DNA of 56,689 nucleotides from an uncultured Burkholderiales bacterium (GTDB taxonomy: Bacteria; Pseudomonadota; Gammaproteobacteria; Burkholderiales; Burkholderiaceae): positions 1-56,689 of the forward strand of contig CALBEV010000032.1 of the NCBI GenBank assembly GCA_937891045.1, given 5' to 3'. The position numbers and the translations under genes were made by a program. Below the pieces are notes generated by a model. The model made no database searches. It had not been told where the DNA came from and saw only the letters and a program-made list of their open reading frames with translations. Shown one piece after another: positions 47,321 through 56,689 of the stretch (its first letter is position 1; each line of letters opens with the position of its first letter).

Positions 47321-48832
47321 TTATTTGGAGGTCGGCATGACGAACTCGGCACCCTTGGGCGTGCTTTCCGGCCAACGCTGCATGATGGATTTTTGCTTGG
47401 TGTAAAAACGCACGCCTTCTTCGCCATAAGCGTGCATGTCGCCAAACAAAGAGCGCTTCCATCCGCCAAAGCCATGCCACGCCATGGGCACAGGAATCGG
47501 CACATTGATGCCAACCATGCCCACTTGAATACGCCGACTGAATTCACGCGCCACGTTGCCGTCGCGGGTGAAACAAGACACGCCATTGCCAAACTCGTGG
47601 TCGTTGATGATTTGCACAGCGGTGGCGAAATCAGGGACACGCACACAGGCCAGTACCGGGCCAAAAATTTCTTCCTTGTAAATCCGCATGTCGGTGGTGA
47701 CCTGGTCGAACAGCGTGCCGCCCATCCAAAAACCCTTGTCGCAGCCCGCACCAGCTTGTGCGCCTTGGAAGCCACGTCCATCCACCAACAACTTGGCACC
47801 TTCGCTCACACCTTGTGCGATGTAACCGCTGATGCGATCAAGCGCGGCTTGGGTGACGATGGGACCCATTTCGGCCGCCAGGTTCTCGCCGTTCAAGACC
47901 TTCAAGGCTTTGGTGCGCTCGATGAGTTTGGGCATGACTTTGTCAGCCACATCGCCCACCAACACCGCCACACTGATGGCCATGCAACGCTCTCCAGCCG
48001 AGCCGTAGGCCGCGCCAATCAGCGCATCCACCACTTGGTCCAGATCGGCATCGGGCATGACCACCATGTGGTTTTTAGCGCCACCCAAGGCTTGCACACG
48101 TTTGCCGTGGTGGGCGCCAGTCTCGTAGATGTAGTTGGCAATCGGCGTGGAACCGACAAAGCTGATGGCTTTCACATCGGGGTGTACCAACAGTGCGTCC
48201 ACCGCTTCTTTGTCGCCTTGCACGACGTTGAACACGCCATCGGGCAATCCAGCTTGCTTGAGCAAGTCGGCCAGCATCAGCGCTGGTGTCGGGTCGGTTG
48301 GGCTGGGTTTCAAGACAAAGGTGTTGCCTGCGGCGATGGCCACGGGAAACATCCACATGGGCACCATGACCGGAAAGTTGAACGGCGTGATGCCAGCCAC
48401 CACACCCAAAGGTTGACGCAGTGTCCAGTTGTCGATGCCGGTGGCCACTTGCTCGGTGTAATCGCCCTTGAGCAGTTGCGGAATGCCGGTGGCGAACTCG
48501 ACGATGTCGATGCCACGAGCCACCTCGCCTTGGGCATCGGTGAACACCTTGCCGTGTTCGGCGGTGATGGCATGCGCCAAGGCATCTTTGTGCTGGTTCA
48601 GCAATTCCAAAAACTTGAACATGACCCGGGCACGGCGCAGCGGCGGCGCATCGGCCCAAGCGGGAAATGCGGCTTGCGCAGCGGCCACGGCTTGGCCGAC
48701 ATCGGCAGCGTTGGCCAGGGCCACGTGGCCGGTGACGGCACCCGTGGCGGGGTTGGTGACGGCTAGGCTGCGTTTGGAACTGCCAGCGGTGGTTGTGCCA
48801 TGGATGTGATGGTGGATGGGGTTGGTGCTCAT
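47321..48832 (-). CDS. mmsA: CoA-acylating methylmalonate-semialdehyde dehydrogenase
   Basis: MmsA oxidises methylmalonate or malonate semialdehyde to propionyl- or acetyl-CoA in valine, beta-alanine and inositol breakdown. The 503-residue protein has the aldehyde dehydrogenase core [16 protein letters not shown], the catalytic Cys in [10 protein letters not shown] and the MmsA mark [13 protein letters not shown] 48832 (MSTNPIHHH) is preferred over an earlier in-frame codon. It probably acts with the GMC enzyme. Confidence 0.94.
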   Translation of the reverse strand: MSTNPIHHHIHGTTTAGSSKRSLAVTNPATGAVTGHVALANAADVGQAVAAAQAAFPAWADAPPLRRARVMFKFLELLNQHKDALAHAITAEHGKVFTDAQGEVARGIDIVEFATGIPQLLKGDYTEQVATGIDNWTLRQPLGVVAGITPFNFPVMVPMWMFPVAIAAGNTFVLKPSPTDPTPALMLADLLKQAGLPDGVFNVVQGDKEAVDALLVHPDVKAISFVGSTPIANYIYETGAHHGKRVQALGGAKNHMVVMPDADLDQVVDALIGAAYGSAGERCMAISVAVLVGDVADKVMPKLIERTKALKVLNGENLAAEMGPIVTQAALDRISGYIAQGVSEGAKLLVDGRGFQGAQAGAGCDKGFWMGGTLFDQVTTDMRIYKEEIFGPVLACVRVPDFATAVQIINDHEFGNGVSCFTRDGNVAREFSRRIQVGMVGINVPIPVPMAWHGFGGWKRSLFGDMHAYGEEGVRFYTKQKSIMQRWPESTPKGAEFVMPTSK

Positions 48833-48932
48833 GGCGGTTTCTCGTGTTTTCAAGCTTAGATTATTGCGTGCTGCAAATTTGATGGTCGCGCGGGCAATCA
48901 GGCCATGCTGGCCGTGTCAACAGTTGGTGTCA

Positions 48933-49688
48933 TCAACGACCGCCCGAGACATCCACCAAGCTCATGGTGGTGTAACTGGCTGCGTCACTCAGCAACCACA
49001 CGATGGCTTGCGCCACTTCGTCGGCGGTGCCGCCGCGTTGGGCCGGAATCAAATGCTGCAGGTCTTTCACCCGATTGGGCTTGCCACCCGAGGCGTGAAT
49101 CTCGGTGTCAATCAGACCCGGTCGCACCGCGTTCACCCGAATACCTTCAGCCGCCACTTCCTTGGCCAAGCCCAGCGTGAACGAGTCGATCGCCCCTTTG
49201 GCAGATGCGTAATCGACATACTGGCCGGGTGAGCCAATGCGTGAGGCGGCGCTGGACACATTGACGATGCTGCCGCCGTTGCCGCCGTGTTTGGGGCTCA
49301 TGCGCCGAACGGCTTCGCGGGCGCAAATGAAGCTGCCCAGCACATTCACATCGAACATGCGCTTCAAACGGGCCACACTCATTTCATCCACCCGCGCGTA
49401 GACATCCACCACGCCAGCGTTGTTGACCAAGCCCGAGACGCGCCCCATGTGTTGGTCAATGGCCGCAAACATGGCCATCACCTGGTCTTCATCTGCCACA
49501 TTGGCTTGAAAGGCTTGGGCCTGACCGCCTTGTTCGGTGATGTGCTTCACCACCTGGGCCGCGGATTGCGCGTCTTGCGCATAGTTCACCGCCACCGCCC
49601 AACCTTGCTGGGCAGCCAAAATGGCTGTAGCGGCACCAATGCCGCGACCGCCCCCGGTGACGAGAAGAATGCGCTGCGTAGATGCCAT
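48933..49688 (-). CDS. Short-chain dehydrogenase/reductase (FabG-like)
   Basis: This is a 251-residue SDR. Its cofactor loop VTGGGRGIGAATA is at residue 9 onward; NNAG, catalytic Ser (NVSSAASR) and YASAK follow. VRPGLIDTEIHASGG and the C-terminal TTMSLVDVSGGR match FabG-like 3-oxoacyl or sugar reductases. Start 49688 is chosen at the beta-strand before the loop; the long upstream frame is not coding. It is divergent from the isomerase gene. Confidence 0.9.
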   Translation of the reverse strand: MASTQRILLVTGGGRGIGAATAILAAQQGWAVAVNYAQDAQSAAQVVKHITEQGGQAQAFQANVADEDQVMAMFAAIDQHMGRVSGLVNNAGVVDVYARVDEMSVARLKRMFDVNVLGSFICAREAVRRMSPKHGGNGGSIVNVSSAASRIGSPGQYVDYASAKGAIDSFTLGLAKEVAAEGIRVNAVRPGLIDTEIHASGGKPNRVKDLQHLIPAQRGGTADEVAQAIVWLLSDAASYTTMSLVDVSGGR

Positions 49689-49790
49689 CGTGTCTCCAAC
49701 GTGCAGGCCGCGCCTGCGCAAAATAGGTAGGATGCCGCTGATCGTCAGCAGCTTTGCAACCGAAAAAGATAACACGACCGAAAGAACAGC

Positions 49791-50396
49791 ATGTCCCTGA
49801 CCATTGATTACTTCCTGGCCCCGCAAAGTCCTTGGACTTACCTCGGCCACCAACGCCTGAGTGACATGGCCCAAGCTCATGGCGCAAAGGTGCGGGTCAA
49901 GCCCGTGGACATTGGCGGGCAAATTTTCCCAGCCAGCGGCGGCTTGCCGGTGGGCCAGCGTGCACCGCAACGCCAAGCCTATCGCTTGGTCGAATTGAAA
50001 AGGTTTTCAACGTTCCTCAAATTGCCTTTGAACCTGCACCCCAAGTTTTTTCCGGTGCCCGGTGACGACGCCTCGCGCCTGATCATTGCCGTCGACCAGC
50101 ATGATGGTGCGCAAGCCGCCATGCGCGTGTGCGGTGCTATGTTGGCCGTGGTTTGGGCGCAAGAGCGCAATTTGGCCGATGCGGCAGTCTTGGCCGAAGT
50201 GCTGCTCGAGCAACAACTGCCGTCTGAGCGCTTGCAGCAATCGCAGCAAGCCGATGTGCAAGCGCTTTACCAAGCCCATACCGAAGAGGCCCTGAAGCGG
50301 GGTGTGTTTGGGGCGCCCACCTTTGTGGTCGAAGGTGAGTTGTTTTGGGGTCAAGACCGCTTGGACTTTTTAGAGCGTCGCCTGCAACAAGGCTGA
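49791..50396 (+). CDS. 2-hydroxychromene-2-carboxylate isomerase/DsbA-like protein
   Basis: This 201-residue DsbA-fold (kappa GST-like) protein has IDYFLAPQSPWTYLGHQRL at the N-terminus, Ser in place of the DsbA CxxC, a helical insert and GVFGAPTFVVEGELFWGQDRLDFLE at the end, the HCCA isomerase pattern. HCCA isomerases work in naphthalene and related degradation, but many relatives are of unknown role. The dienelactone hydrolase follows after ten bases. Confidence 0.87.
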   Translation: MSLTIDYFLAPQSPWTYLGHQRLSDMAQAHGAKVRVKPVDIGGQIFPASGGLPVGQRAPQRQAYRLVELKRFSTFLKLPLNLHPKFFPVPGDDASRLIIAVDQHDGAQAAMRVCGAMLAVVWAQERNLADAAVLAEVLLEQQLPSERLQQSQQADVQALYQAHTEEALKRGVFGAPTFVVEGELFWGQDRLDFLERRLQQG

Positions 50397-50406
50397 GGGA
50401 GAGGGC

Positions 50407-51099
50407 ATGGGACAGTTGATTGATTTGCGTGCAGCTGACGGCCACCTGGGCGAAGCCTACGTGGCGCAACCCAAGGGCACACCACGCGCTGCCATCGTCA
50501 TCTTGCAAGAGATTTTTGGCGTCAACAAACACATCACCTCGGTGGCCGATGGTTTTGCCATGGCGGGCTTTTACGCCATCGCCCCAGCCACGTTTTCAAG
50601 ACTGAAAAACGATGTGCACTTGGGCTACACGCCTGAAGACATCGCCCAAGGCCGCGCCCTGAAAAACCAAGCCGAAGCCCTGCCAGCACCGGGTGTCCTG
50701 GCCGATGTGCAAGCGGCGGTGGACCATGCTTCTAAAGCAGCCCATGGTTTGGTTGGTGTGGTGGGCTACTGTTGGGGCGGCTTGTTGACCTGGCGGTCTG
50801 CCGAGCAAGTCAGCGGTTTGAGTGCAGCCGTTTGTTATTACGGTGGCGGCATGACGCTGTCGCCAGAACTGCATCGGCAAGCAAAGTGCCCGGTGCTGGC
50901 GCATTTCGGCGAGCACGACAGCCTCATTCCGATGGACACGGTGCAAGCCTTCAAGCTTGCCCAGCCTCATGTAGAAACGCACGTGTACAACGCCGACCAC
51001 GGTTTCAACTGCGACCACCGGGGCTCTTACAACGCCGAGGCCGCCGACTTGGCGCTCGAGCGCACACTGGGCTTTTTCATCCAGCACCTGGGCGTGTAA
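50407..51099 (+). CDS. Dienelactone hydrolase family protein
   Basis: This is a 230-residue alpha/beta hydrolase of the DLH type. The nucleophile Cys is in VGVVGYCWGGLLT, the Asp in FGEHDSLIP and the His in YNADHGFNCDHR, giving the Cys-Asp-His triad of dienelactone hydrolases. It follows the HCCA isomerase-like gene and may act with it on aromatic breakdown products, by inference. It converges on hemB. Confidence 0.9.
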   Translation: MGQLIDLRAADGHLGEAYVAQPKGTPRAAIVILQEIFGVNKHITSVADGFAMAGFYAIAPATFSRLKNDVHLGYTPEDIAQGRALKNQAEALPAPGVLADVQAAVDHASKAAHGLVGVVGYCWGGLLTWRSAEQVSGLSAAVCYYGGGMTLSPELHRQAKCPVLAHFGEHDSLIPMDTVQAFKLAQPHVETHVYNADHGFNCDHRGSYNAEAADLALERTLGFFIQHLGV

Positions 51100-51102
51100 G
51101 CC

Positions 51103-52611
<1,509 letters not shown>

Positions 52612-52616
52612 ACCGC

Positions 52617-53735
52617 ATGCCACCACCCAAGCAACGCACCACTGCATGGACGCTGGCTTGGTTGTGCGTGCTGGTCACGGTCTACGCCAGCCTCTACCCA
52701 TTTGACGCTTGGCGTAACCAAGACATCCCACCTTGGTCGTTTGTCTCGGCCCCTTGGCCCAAATACCTGACCGCGTTTGACTTGTGGGGCAACTTCTTGG
52801 GCTATGTGCCCTTGGGTTTTTGGCTTTGCTTGGCCGCACTGCGAACAGGCCATGCCCGCTGGCCAGCCCTTGTCTTGGCGTGGGTGTTGACCAGCAGCTT
52901 GGCATTCAGCTTGGAAAGTTTGCAAAGTTTTTTACCTGTTCGGGTGCCTTCGCAAGTCGATTGGCTTTGCAATACGGCGGGGGGCTTGCTTGGCGCCATA
53001 CTGGCCGCCACCTTGGAGAGGCGAGGGTGGCTCTACCACTGGGTGCAATTTCGCCAAAACTGGCTAGCCCAAGATGCCAGGGGGAGCTTGGTGCTGATGG
53101 CTTTGTGGCCGCCAGCCTTGCTCTTTCCAGTGGCTGTGCCGCTCGGCCTGGGTCATGTGTGGGAGCGGTTGCGCAGCCATTGGCTGGACATTTTTCCCGA
53201 TTGGTTGTGGCTGTATCAATTTCCGCCTGATGGTTTTTTTCAATCCCTGTCACCGCGCATGGAGCTTTTGTGTGTTGCCCTGGGTTTGTGGATACCGACT
53301 TTGTTGGGCCAAGGCGTGTTGCGTCGCTCGGGCCAACGTCTGGCTTGGGCGTTGATTGTGTTGTTGGTCGCGGTGCTTTTCAATGCCTTGTCAGCCGCCC
53401 TCACATACGGTCCAGAACATGCCTGGTTTTGGGTGAACGCGCAGGTTTTTGGTGGTTTGGCGGTGGGTTTGCTGTTGTCTGTTGCAAGCATCAAGCTGAG
53501 CTTGCGTTGGAATCTGGGCCTGATGGTGCTGGCCCAGTTGATTTTGCTGATGTGGTTGAACCAACTCGATGCCAGCACCTACTTGGCGCAAACCGTGCAA
53601 ACCTGGGAGCAGGGCCGGTTCATTCGTTTTCACGGGCTGAGTCAGTGGCTCAGTTGGTTGTGGCCTTGGACCTTGTTGGCATGGGGGTTGACATGCTGGG
53701 TTCGCCTGACGCTCCACAAGACACCTGCCGCCTAG
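52617..53735 (+). CDS. VanZ-like membrane protein
   Basis: This 372-residue multi-helix protein contains FDLWGNFLGYVPLGFWLCLAAL and SLESLQSFLPVRVPSQVDWLCN, the VanZ pattern. VanZ homologues alter resistance to lipoglycopeptides or act on the envelope; function here is unknown. It is larger than simple VanZ because of a second half of about six extra helices. ATG 52617 is used; TTG 52608 would overlap hemJ as TTGA. Confidence 0.75.
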   Translation: MPPPKQRTTAWTLAWLCVLVTVYASLYPFDAWRNQDIPPWSFVSAPWPKYLTAFDLWGNFLGYVPLGFWLCLAALRTGHARWPALVLAWVLTSSLAFSLESLQSFLPVRVPSQVDWLCNTAGGLLGAILAATLERRGWLYHWVQFRQNWLAQDARGSLVLMALWPPALLFPVAVPLGLGHVWERLRSHWLDIFPDWLWLYQFPPDGFFQSLSPRMELLCVALGLWIPTLLGQGVLRRSGQRLAWALIVLLVAVLFNALSAALTYGPEHAWFWVNAQVFGGLAVGLLLSVASIKLSLRWNLGLMVLAQLILLMWLNQLDASTYLAQTVQTWEQGRFIRFHGLSQWLSWLWPWTLLAWGLTCWVRLTLHKTPAA

Positions 53736-53745
53736 AATCCAGCCC

Positions 53746-54081
53746 ATGGAATCTGCCAGCTACTTCAAACGCCACGTGTTTTTTTGTCTCAACCAACGCG
53801 AGGGACCGCGCGAGTGTTGTGCCAATCATCAGGCCCAAGAGGCCTTCAAGCATTGCAAAGCCAAAGTCAAAGAACACAACCTGTCCGGGGCTGGCGCCGT
53901 TCGCATCAACCAAGCGGGTTGCTTGGACCGCTGCGCGGGCGGACCGGTCATGGTGGTCTACCCCGAAGCAGTTTGGTACACCTATGTGGACCACAGTGAC
54001 ATTGATGAAATCATCGAGTCACACCTGATCAAGGGACAAGTGGTGGAGCGACTTCGCTTGCCAGATGATGTTGGGCACTGA
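53746..54081 (+). CDS. (2Fe-2S) ferredoxin, thioredoxin-like
   Basis: This is a 111-residue shethna-type/thioredoxin-like 2Fe-2S ferredoxin. Cluster cysteines appear in HVFFCLNQ, the PRECC pair, and GCLDRCAGG. The fold matches the NuoE-like ferredoxin family. It follows the VanZ gene by ten bases. The electron partner is not evident. Confidence 0.85.
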   Translation: MESASYFKRHVFFCLNQREGPRECCANHQAQEAFKHCKAKVKEHNLSGAGAVRINQAGCLDRCAGGPVMVVYPEAVWYTYVDHSDIDEIIESHLIKGQVVERLRLPDDVGH

Positions 54082-54217
54082 GGCCTGCTGGCACCTCGCC
54101 CAAGAGCTTGGTGCCCAGTGAGGGTCATTTCTTTCATGGACAATGGGCGATCCTGAAATCTCCGGTCTTGCGCCATCTCTGTGCTTGAACAGCCAACAAC
54201 TTCATTCAACGGTTTCC

Positions 54218-55366
54218 ATGAAAAAAAAGGTCTTCATTTGGTGCTTGGGTTTTTTCTTGTCGGCGGCCAGCGCACAAATGCCCCAAGCGCCCGAGGTGGC
54301 GGCCCGCGCTTATTTGTTGTTTGACATCAGCGCCAACCAGGTGCTGGCGCAACGGGACGCCGATGTGCCTGTTGAACCGGCCTCGCTCACCAAGTTGATG
54401 ACGGCCTATCTGGTGTTTGATGCGCTTCGGACGAAAAAAATCAGTTTGCAGCAAGCCTTGCCGGTCAGCCCCAAGGCATGGAAGATGCCAGGCTCGCGCA
54501 TGTTCATCGACCCCAAAATGCAAGTTCCCGTCGAGGACCTGATCAAAGGCATGATCGTGCAGTCAGGCAATGACGCCACCATGGCCTTGGCTGAAGCCGT
54601 TGGCGGCACTTCAGAGCATTTTGTGGAGATGATGAATGCCCAAGCCAAGGCCTTGGGCATGAACAGCACGGGCTATAAAAATCCCGAAGGTTTGGGCGAG
54701 TCCGGCCACATCACGACGGCACGCGATTTGTCGATATTGGCCACCCGCTTGATGCAAGACTTTCCGGAGTTTGTGGGCTACTACGCGATCAAGAAATACC
54801 GATACCCGGGCACGCCAGCCGCCAACGACAGCAACCGCAACCTGCTGCTGTTTCGCGACCCCACCGTGGATGGTTTGAAAACAGGCCATACGGATGCAGC
54901 AGGATATTGTTTGGTTGCCACCGCCAAGCGCGACTTTCCCAATTTGCAAGGCCGCCGCTTGCTGGCCATCATTTTGGGCGCTGGCAGTGAAAACGCCCGT
55001 GCCGAAGAGGCCCAAAAACTGCTCAACTGGGGCTATATCGCTTATGACGGCGTGAAATTGTTTGAAGCCAACCAAGCCGTGGTGACGCCTGCCATTTACA
55101 AAGGCCGGGACAACCAAGTGGGATTGGGGCGCCCCCAGCCGATCGTGGTGGCCGTGCCCCAGGGCCAAGCCACCCGACTGAAAACCTTGGTCACCCGCCC
55201 TGATCCTTTGTTCGCCCCCTTGGTGAAAAACCAACCGGTGGCCACCTTGAAGGTGATGTTGGACCAAGCCCCGCTGACTGAAATCCCTTTGTTGGCCCTG
55301 GCTGGCGTCGAGGAGGCTGGGTTTTTCGGCCGCACTTGGGATGCGCTGACCTTGTGGCTGAAATGA
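54218..55366 (+). CDS. dacA: D-alanyl-D-alanine carboxypeptidase (PBP5/6-type)
   Basis: This 382-residue serine-type carboxypeptidase trims the pentapeptide of peptidoglycan. It has a signal peptide (to about SAASA), SxxK in EPASLTKLM, SxN in [14 protein letters not shown] in [12 protein letters not shown] and a C-terminal amphipathic helix (WDALTLWLK) for membrane docking. ATG 54218 is chosen for the signal. A hairpin overlaps its stop. The 136 bases before it (54082-54217) show no gene. Confidence 0.93.
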   Translation: MKKKVFIWCLGFFLSAASAQMPQAPEVAARAYLLFDISANQVLAQRDADVPVEPASLTKLMTAYLVFDALRTKKISLQQALPVSPKAWKMPGSRMFIDPKMQVPVEDLIKGMIVQSGNDATMALAEAVGGTSEHFVEMMNAQAKALGMNSTGYKNPEGLGESGHITTARDLSILATRLMQDFPEFVGYYAIKKYRYPGTPAANDSNRNLLLFRDPTVDGLKTGHTDAAGYCLVATAKRDFPNLQGRRLLAIILGAGSENARAEEAQKLLNWGYIAYDGVKLFEANQAVVTPAIYKGRDNQVGLGRPQPIVVAVPQGQATRLKTLVTRPDPLFAPLVKNQPVATLKVMLDQAPLTEIPLLALAGVEEAGFFGRTWDALTLWLK

Positions 55367-55385
55367 ATACTTGCCTATTCATTTT
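55361..55385 (+). terminator. AT-rich hairpin at the end of dacA
   Basis: AAATGAATA (55361-55369) and TATTCATTT (55376-55384) make a perfect 9-bp stem around CTTGCC, including the dacA stop codon, and end in a short T run (55382-55385). It is weak by GC content, so termination is only possible, not sure. Confidence 0.45.
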
Positions 55386-55424
55386 GCGGATCATTTAATT
55401 TTTTCTGAGCCAGACGAGCTTCAC

Positions 55425-55433
55425 TGCTATACT
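55425..55433 (+). promoter_or_regulatory. Extended -10 promoter of the str operon
   Basis: TGC-TATACT (TGn followed by a 5/6 match to TATAAT) lies 52 bases before the rpsL start, the right place for the start of the ribosomal operon. No good -35 is seen, which is usual for extended -10 promoters. A run of T lies upstream (55400-55405). Confidence 0.55.
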
Positions 55434-55484
55434 GTTGGGCTTTTCGGAATTACCGAATACCCCCCCTTTGTTAGGACATTCTCA

Positions 55485-55862
55485 ATGCCAACCATCAATC
55501 AATTGGTGCGCCACGGACGCGAAGTCGAAAAGACCATGTCCAAGAGCCCAGCGATGCAAAACTCGCCACAGCGTCGTGGTGTTTGCACCCGCGTGTACAC
55601 CACCACCCCTAAAAAACCTAACTCCGCCCTGCGTAAAGTGGCCAAAGTGCGTTTGACCAACGGCTTTGAAGTCATTTCCTACATTGGCGGCGAAGGCCAC
55701 AACCTGCAAGAACACTCTGTGGTGTTGGTGCGCGGTGGTCGTGTCAAAGATTTGCCCGGTGTGCGTTACCACATCGTGCGCGGTTCACTCGACTTGCAAG
55801 GCGTGAAAGACCGCAAGCAGTCACGTTCCAAATACGGCGCTAAGCGCCCCAAGAAAGCCTGA
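55485..55862 (+). CDS. rpsL: 30S ribosomal protein S12
   Basis: This 125-residue S12 acts at the decoding centre. [13 protein letters not shown] has Lys43 and the later [13 protein letters not shown] has Lys88 and Asp89, the streptomycin-sensitive wild-type residues. It is the first gene of the str operon (rpsL, rpsG, fusA). Confidence 0.98.
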   Translation: MPTINQLVRHGREVEKTMSKSPAMQNSPQRRGVCTRVYTTTPKKPNSALRKVAKVRLTNGFEVISYIGGEGHNLQEHSVVLVRGGRVKDLPGVRYHIVRGSLDLQGVKDRKQSRSKYGAKRPKKA

Positions 55863-55874
55863 TGTACATCAGGT

Positions 55875-55991
55875 GTTTTGCAGGCTCTGGCTGGGCTTGC
55901 AAAACAAAGATCCGTTAGAGCAAACCTGTAGTTTGCGCGGGTCGAGTAAGTGGAGGTCTTGATGGCCTTCGCGGATGTGCCCAGCACATCC
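55875..55991 (+). promoter_or_regulatory. Structured rpsL-rpsG intercistronic region
   Basis: Three hairpins follow one another in the 152-base spacer: GTTTTGCA/TGCAAAAC (55875-55882 with 55898-55905), GCAAAC/GTTTGC (55920-55925 with 55931-55936) and GGATGTGC/GCACATCC (55973-55980 with 55984-55991). In E. coli, S7 binds the rpsL-rpsG spacer to control its own synthesis. A similar role here is inferred from the position, not from a sequence match. Confidence 0.45.
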
Positions 55992-56014
55992 AACTGAAAC
56001 ACAAAGGAAGAAAC

Positions 56015-56485
56015 ATGCCACGTCGTCGCGAAGTCCCGAAACGGGAAATACTGCCTGATCCCAAATACGGCAACATCGAGCTGTCCAAATTCATGAACGT
56101 TGTCATGGAAAGCGGCAAAAAAGCGGTTGCCGAGCGCATCATCTACGGTGCCCTGGAACAAATCCAAGCCAAATCTGGCAAAGACCCCCTCGAGTTGTTC
56201 AGCCACGCCATCAACAATGTCAAGCCCATGGTCGAGGTGAAATCCCGCCGCGTCGGTGGCGCCAACTACCAAGTGCCTGTTGAAGTGCGTCCTGTTCGTC
56301 GCTTGGCTTTGTCCATGCGTTGGATCAAAGAAGCCGCTCGCAAGCGTGGCGAAAAATCCATGGCCTTGCGTTTGGCCAATGAATTGCTGGAAGCGGCCGA
56401 AGGCCGTGGCGGTGCCATGAAAAAGCGTGACGAAGTTCACCGCATGGCTGAAGCCAACAAGGCGTTCTCACACTTCCGCTTCTAA
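56015..56485 (+). CDS. rpsG: 30S ribosomal protein S7
   Basis: This is the 156-residue S7, a primary 16S rRNA binder that nucleates the 30S head. [19 protein letters not shown] and [18 protein letters not shown] are diagnostic. AAAGGAAG lies before the start. Confidence 0.98.
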   Translation: MPRRREVPKREILPDPKYGNIELSKFMNVVMESGKKAVAERIIYGALEQIQAKSGKDPLELFSHAINNVKPMVEVKSRRVGGANYQVPVEVRPVRRLALSMRWIKEAARKRGEKSMALRLANELLEAAEGRGGAMKKRDEVHRMAEANKAFSHFRF

Positions 56486-56576
56486 AAGCACCCGCATCGC
56501 GGGTCTCATGTGTGGCTGGGGTTGTCGGCGCGATGTCACGTATTTTTCGCACAACCTCTTTAGACTCAGACCCGCT

Positions 56577-56607
56577 CGCTACCCACCACAAGTGGTGTAG
56601 CGATTTT
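56577..56607 (+). terminator. Hairpin with T tract between rpsG and fusA
   Basis: CGCTAC-CC-ACCAC (56577-56589) pairs with GTGGTG-TAGCG (56592-56602) with a small bulge, then T6 (56604-56609) and more T after one G. It looks like an intrinsic terminator or attenuator 31 bases before fusA. A second hairpin ACCCGC/GCGGGT sits at 56490-56504 without a T run. Confidence 0.55.
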
Positions 56608-56639
56608 TTGTTTTTAACTGAATTCCCAAGAGGTTGACC

Positions 56640-56689
56640 ATGGCACGCAAGACTCCTATCGAGCGCTATCGCAATATTGGTATTTCTGC
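56640..56689 (+). CDS. fusA: Elongation factor G, 5' end (partial)
   Basis: Only 16 codons are in the window: MARKTPIERYRNIGIS, the normal EF-G start leading to the first GTPase loop (HIDAGKTT), which lies beyond the edge. It follows rpsG in the usual str operon order. Confidence 0.9.
   Translation, partial: MARKTPIERYRNIGIS

Noticed and set aside
46814..48766. 650-codon open frame on the plus strand over mmsA and the GMC gene
   Set aside because: It lies antisense to two well-recognised genes, is His/Gln/Val-rich in the way of a reverse shadow of GC-rich coding DNA, and has no family motif.
54082..54217. GGCACC...GGTGCC hairpin after the ferredoxin gene as a terminator
   Set aside because: Stem of only six bases and no T tract.

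Overview
The window looks like a chromosomal segment of a betaproteobacterium of the order Burkholderiales, most likely a Comamonadaceae member of the Limnohabitans/Rhodoferax type. This rests on the conserved blocks gatCAB next to mreBCD-mrdA and rpsL-rpsG-fusA, a DUF3717 protein, a cysteine-poor HemB beside HemJ, and fairly GC-rich, evenly biased coding sequence. I see no rRNA, tRNA, CRISPR array or complete insertion sequence.

Layout. (1) 179-11702 is a type IVb (R64/TCP-like) pilus locus. It has two tandem prepilins with a terminator, then a TcpQ/PilL-like protein, secretin pilN, pilO, pilP, ATPase pilQ, inner-membrane pilR, a PilV-like tip pilin and a HerA-type ATPase. pilN, pilO and pilP all carry lesions as sequenced (two in-frame stops and two +1 shifts), while the genes on either side are intact. 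No pilM, lytic transglycosylase or prepilin peptidase gene is visible. (2) 11699-16387 is housekeeping: moaC, a BepA-like protease, a DUF3717/DUF1289 protein, purB and a GST. (3) 16516-24513 is a tightly overlapping minus-strand operon (glutathione peroxidase, FAD oxidoreductase, DUF1365, Cfa, MFS, DUF3833, SDR, NTF2-like). It is divergent from a MerR/B12-binding regulator whose W-x9-EH motif matches CarH/LitR photoreceptors, so I read it as a light or photo-oxidative-stress membrane-lipid module. (4) 24561-33582 holds glnE, yhdP, a nitrilase-family gene, a 37-residue membrane peptide and mltA.

(5) 33583-36782 is an accessory pocket. It has REP-like and palindromic repeats, a fusion of a diiron fatty-acid-hydroxylase-type domain with a YhhN (lysoplasmalogenase-like) domain, an HTH protein without a toxin partner, and a vapBC module with a clear operator palindrome. 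(6) 36822-44720 carries gatCAB (minus) and the shape/elongation operon mreBCD-mrdA (plus), followed by a TSUP permease. (7) 45653-54081 is catabolic and biosynthetic: mmsA with a GMC oxidoreductase, an SDR, an isomerase/dienelactone hydrolase pair, hemB divergent from hemJ, a VanZ-like protein and a 2Fe-2S ferredoxin. (8) 54218-56689 holds a D,D-carboxypeptidase and the start of the str ribosomal operon (rpsL, rpsG, 5' end of fusA) with structured intercistronic spacers.

The points most worth following are the photoreceptor-linked lipid operon, the HerA ATPase built into a decaying type IVb pilus operon, the hydroxylase-lysoplasmalogenase fusion, and a dispersed palindromic element present in two copies.
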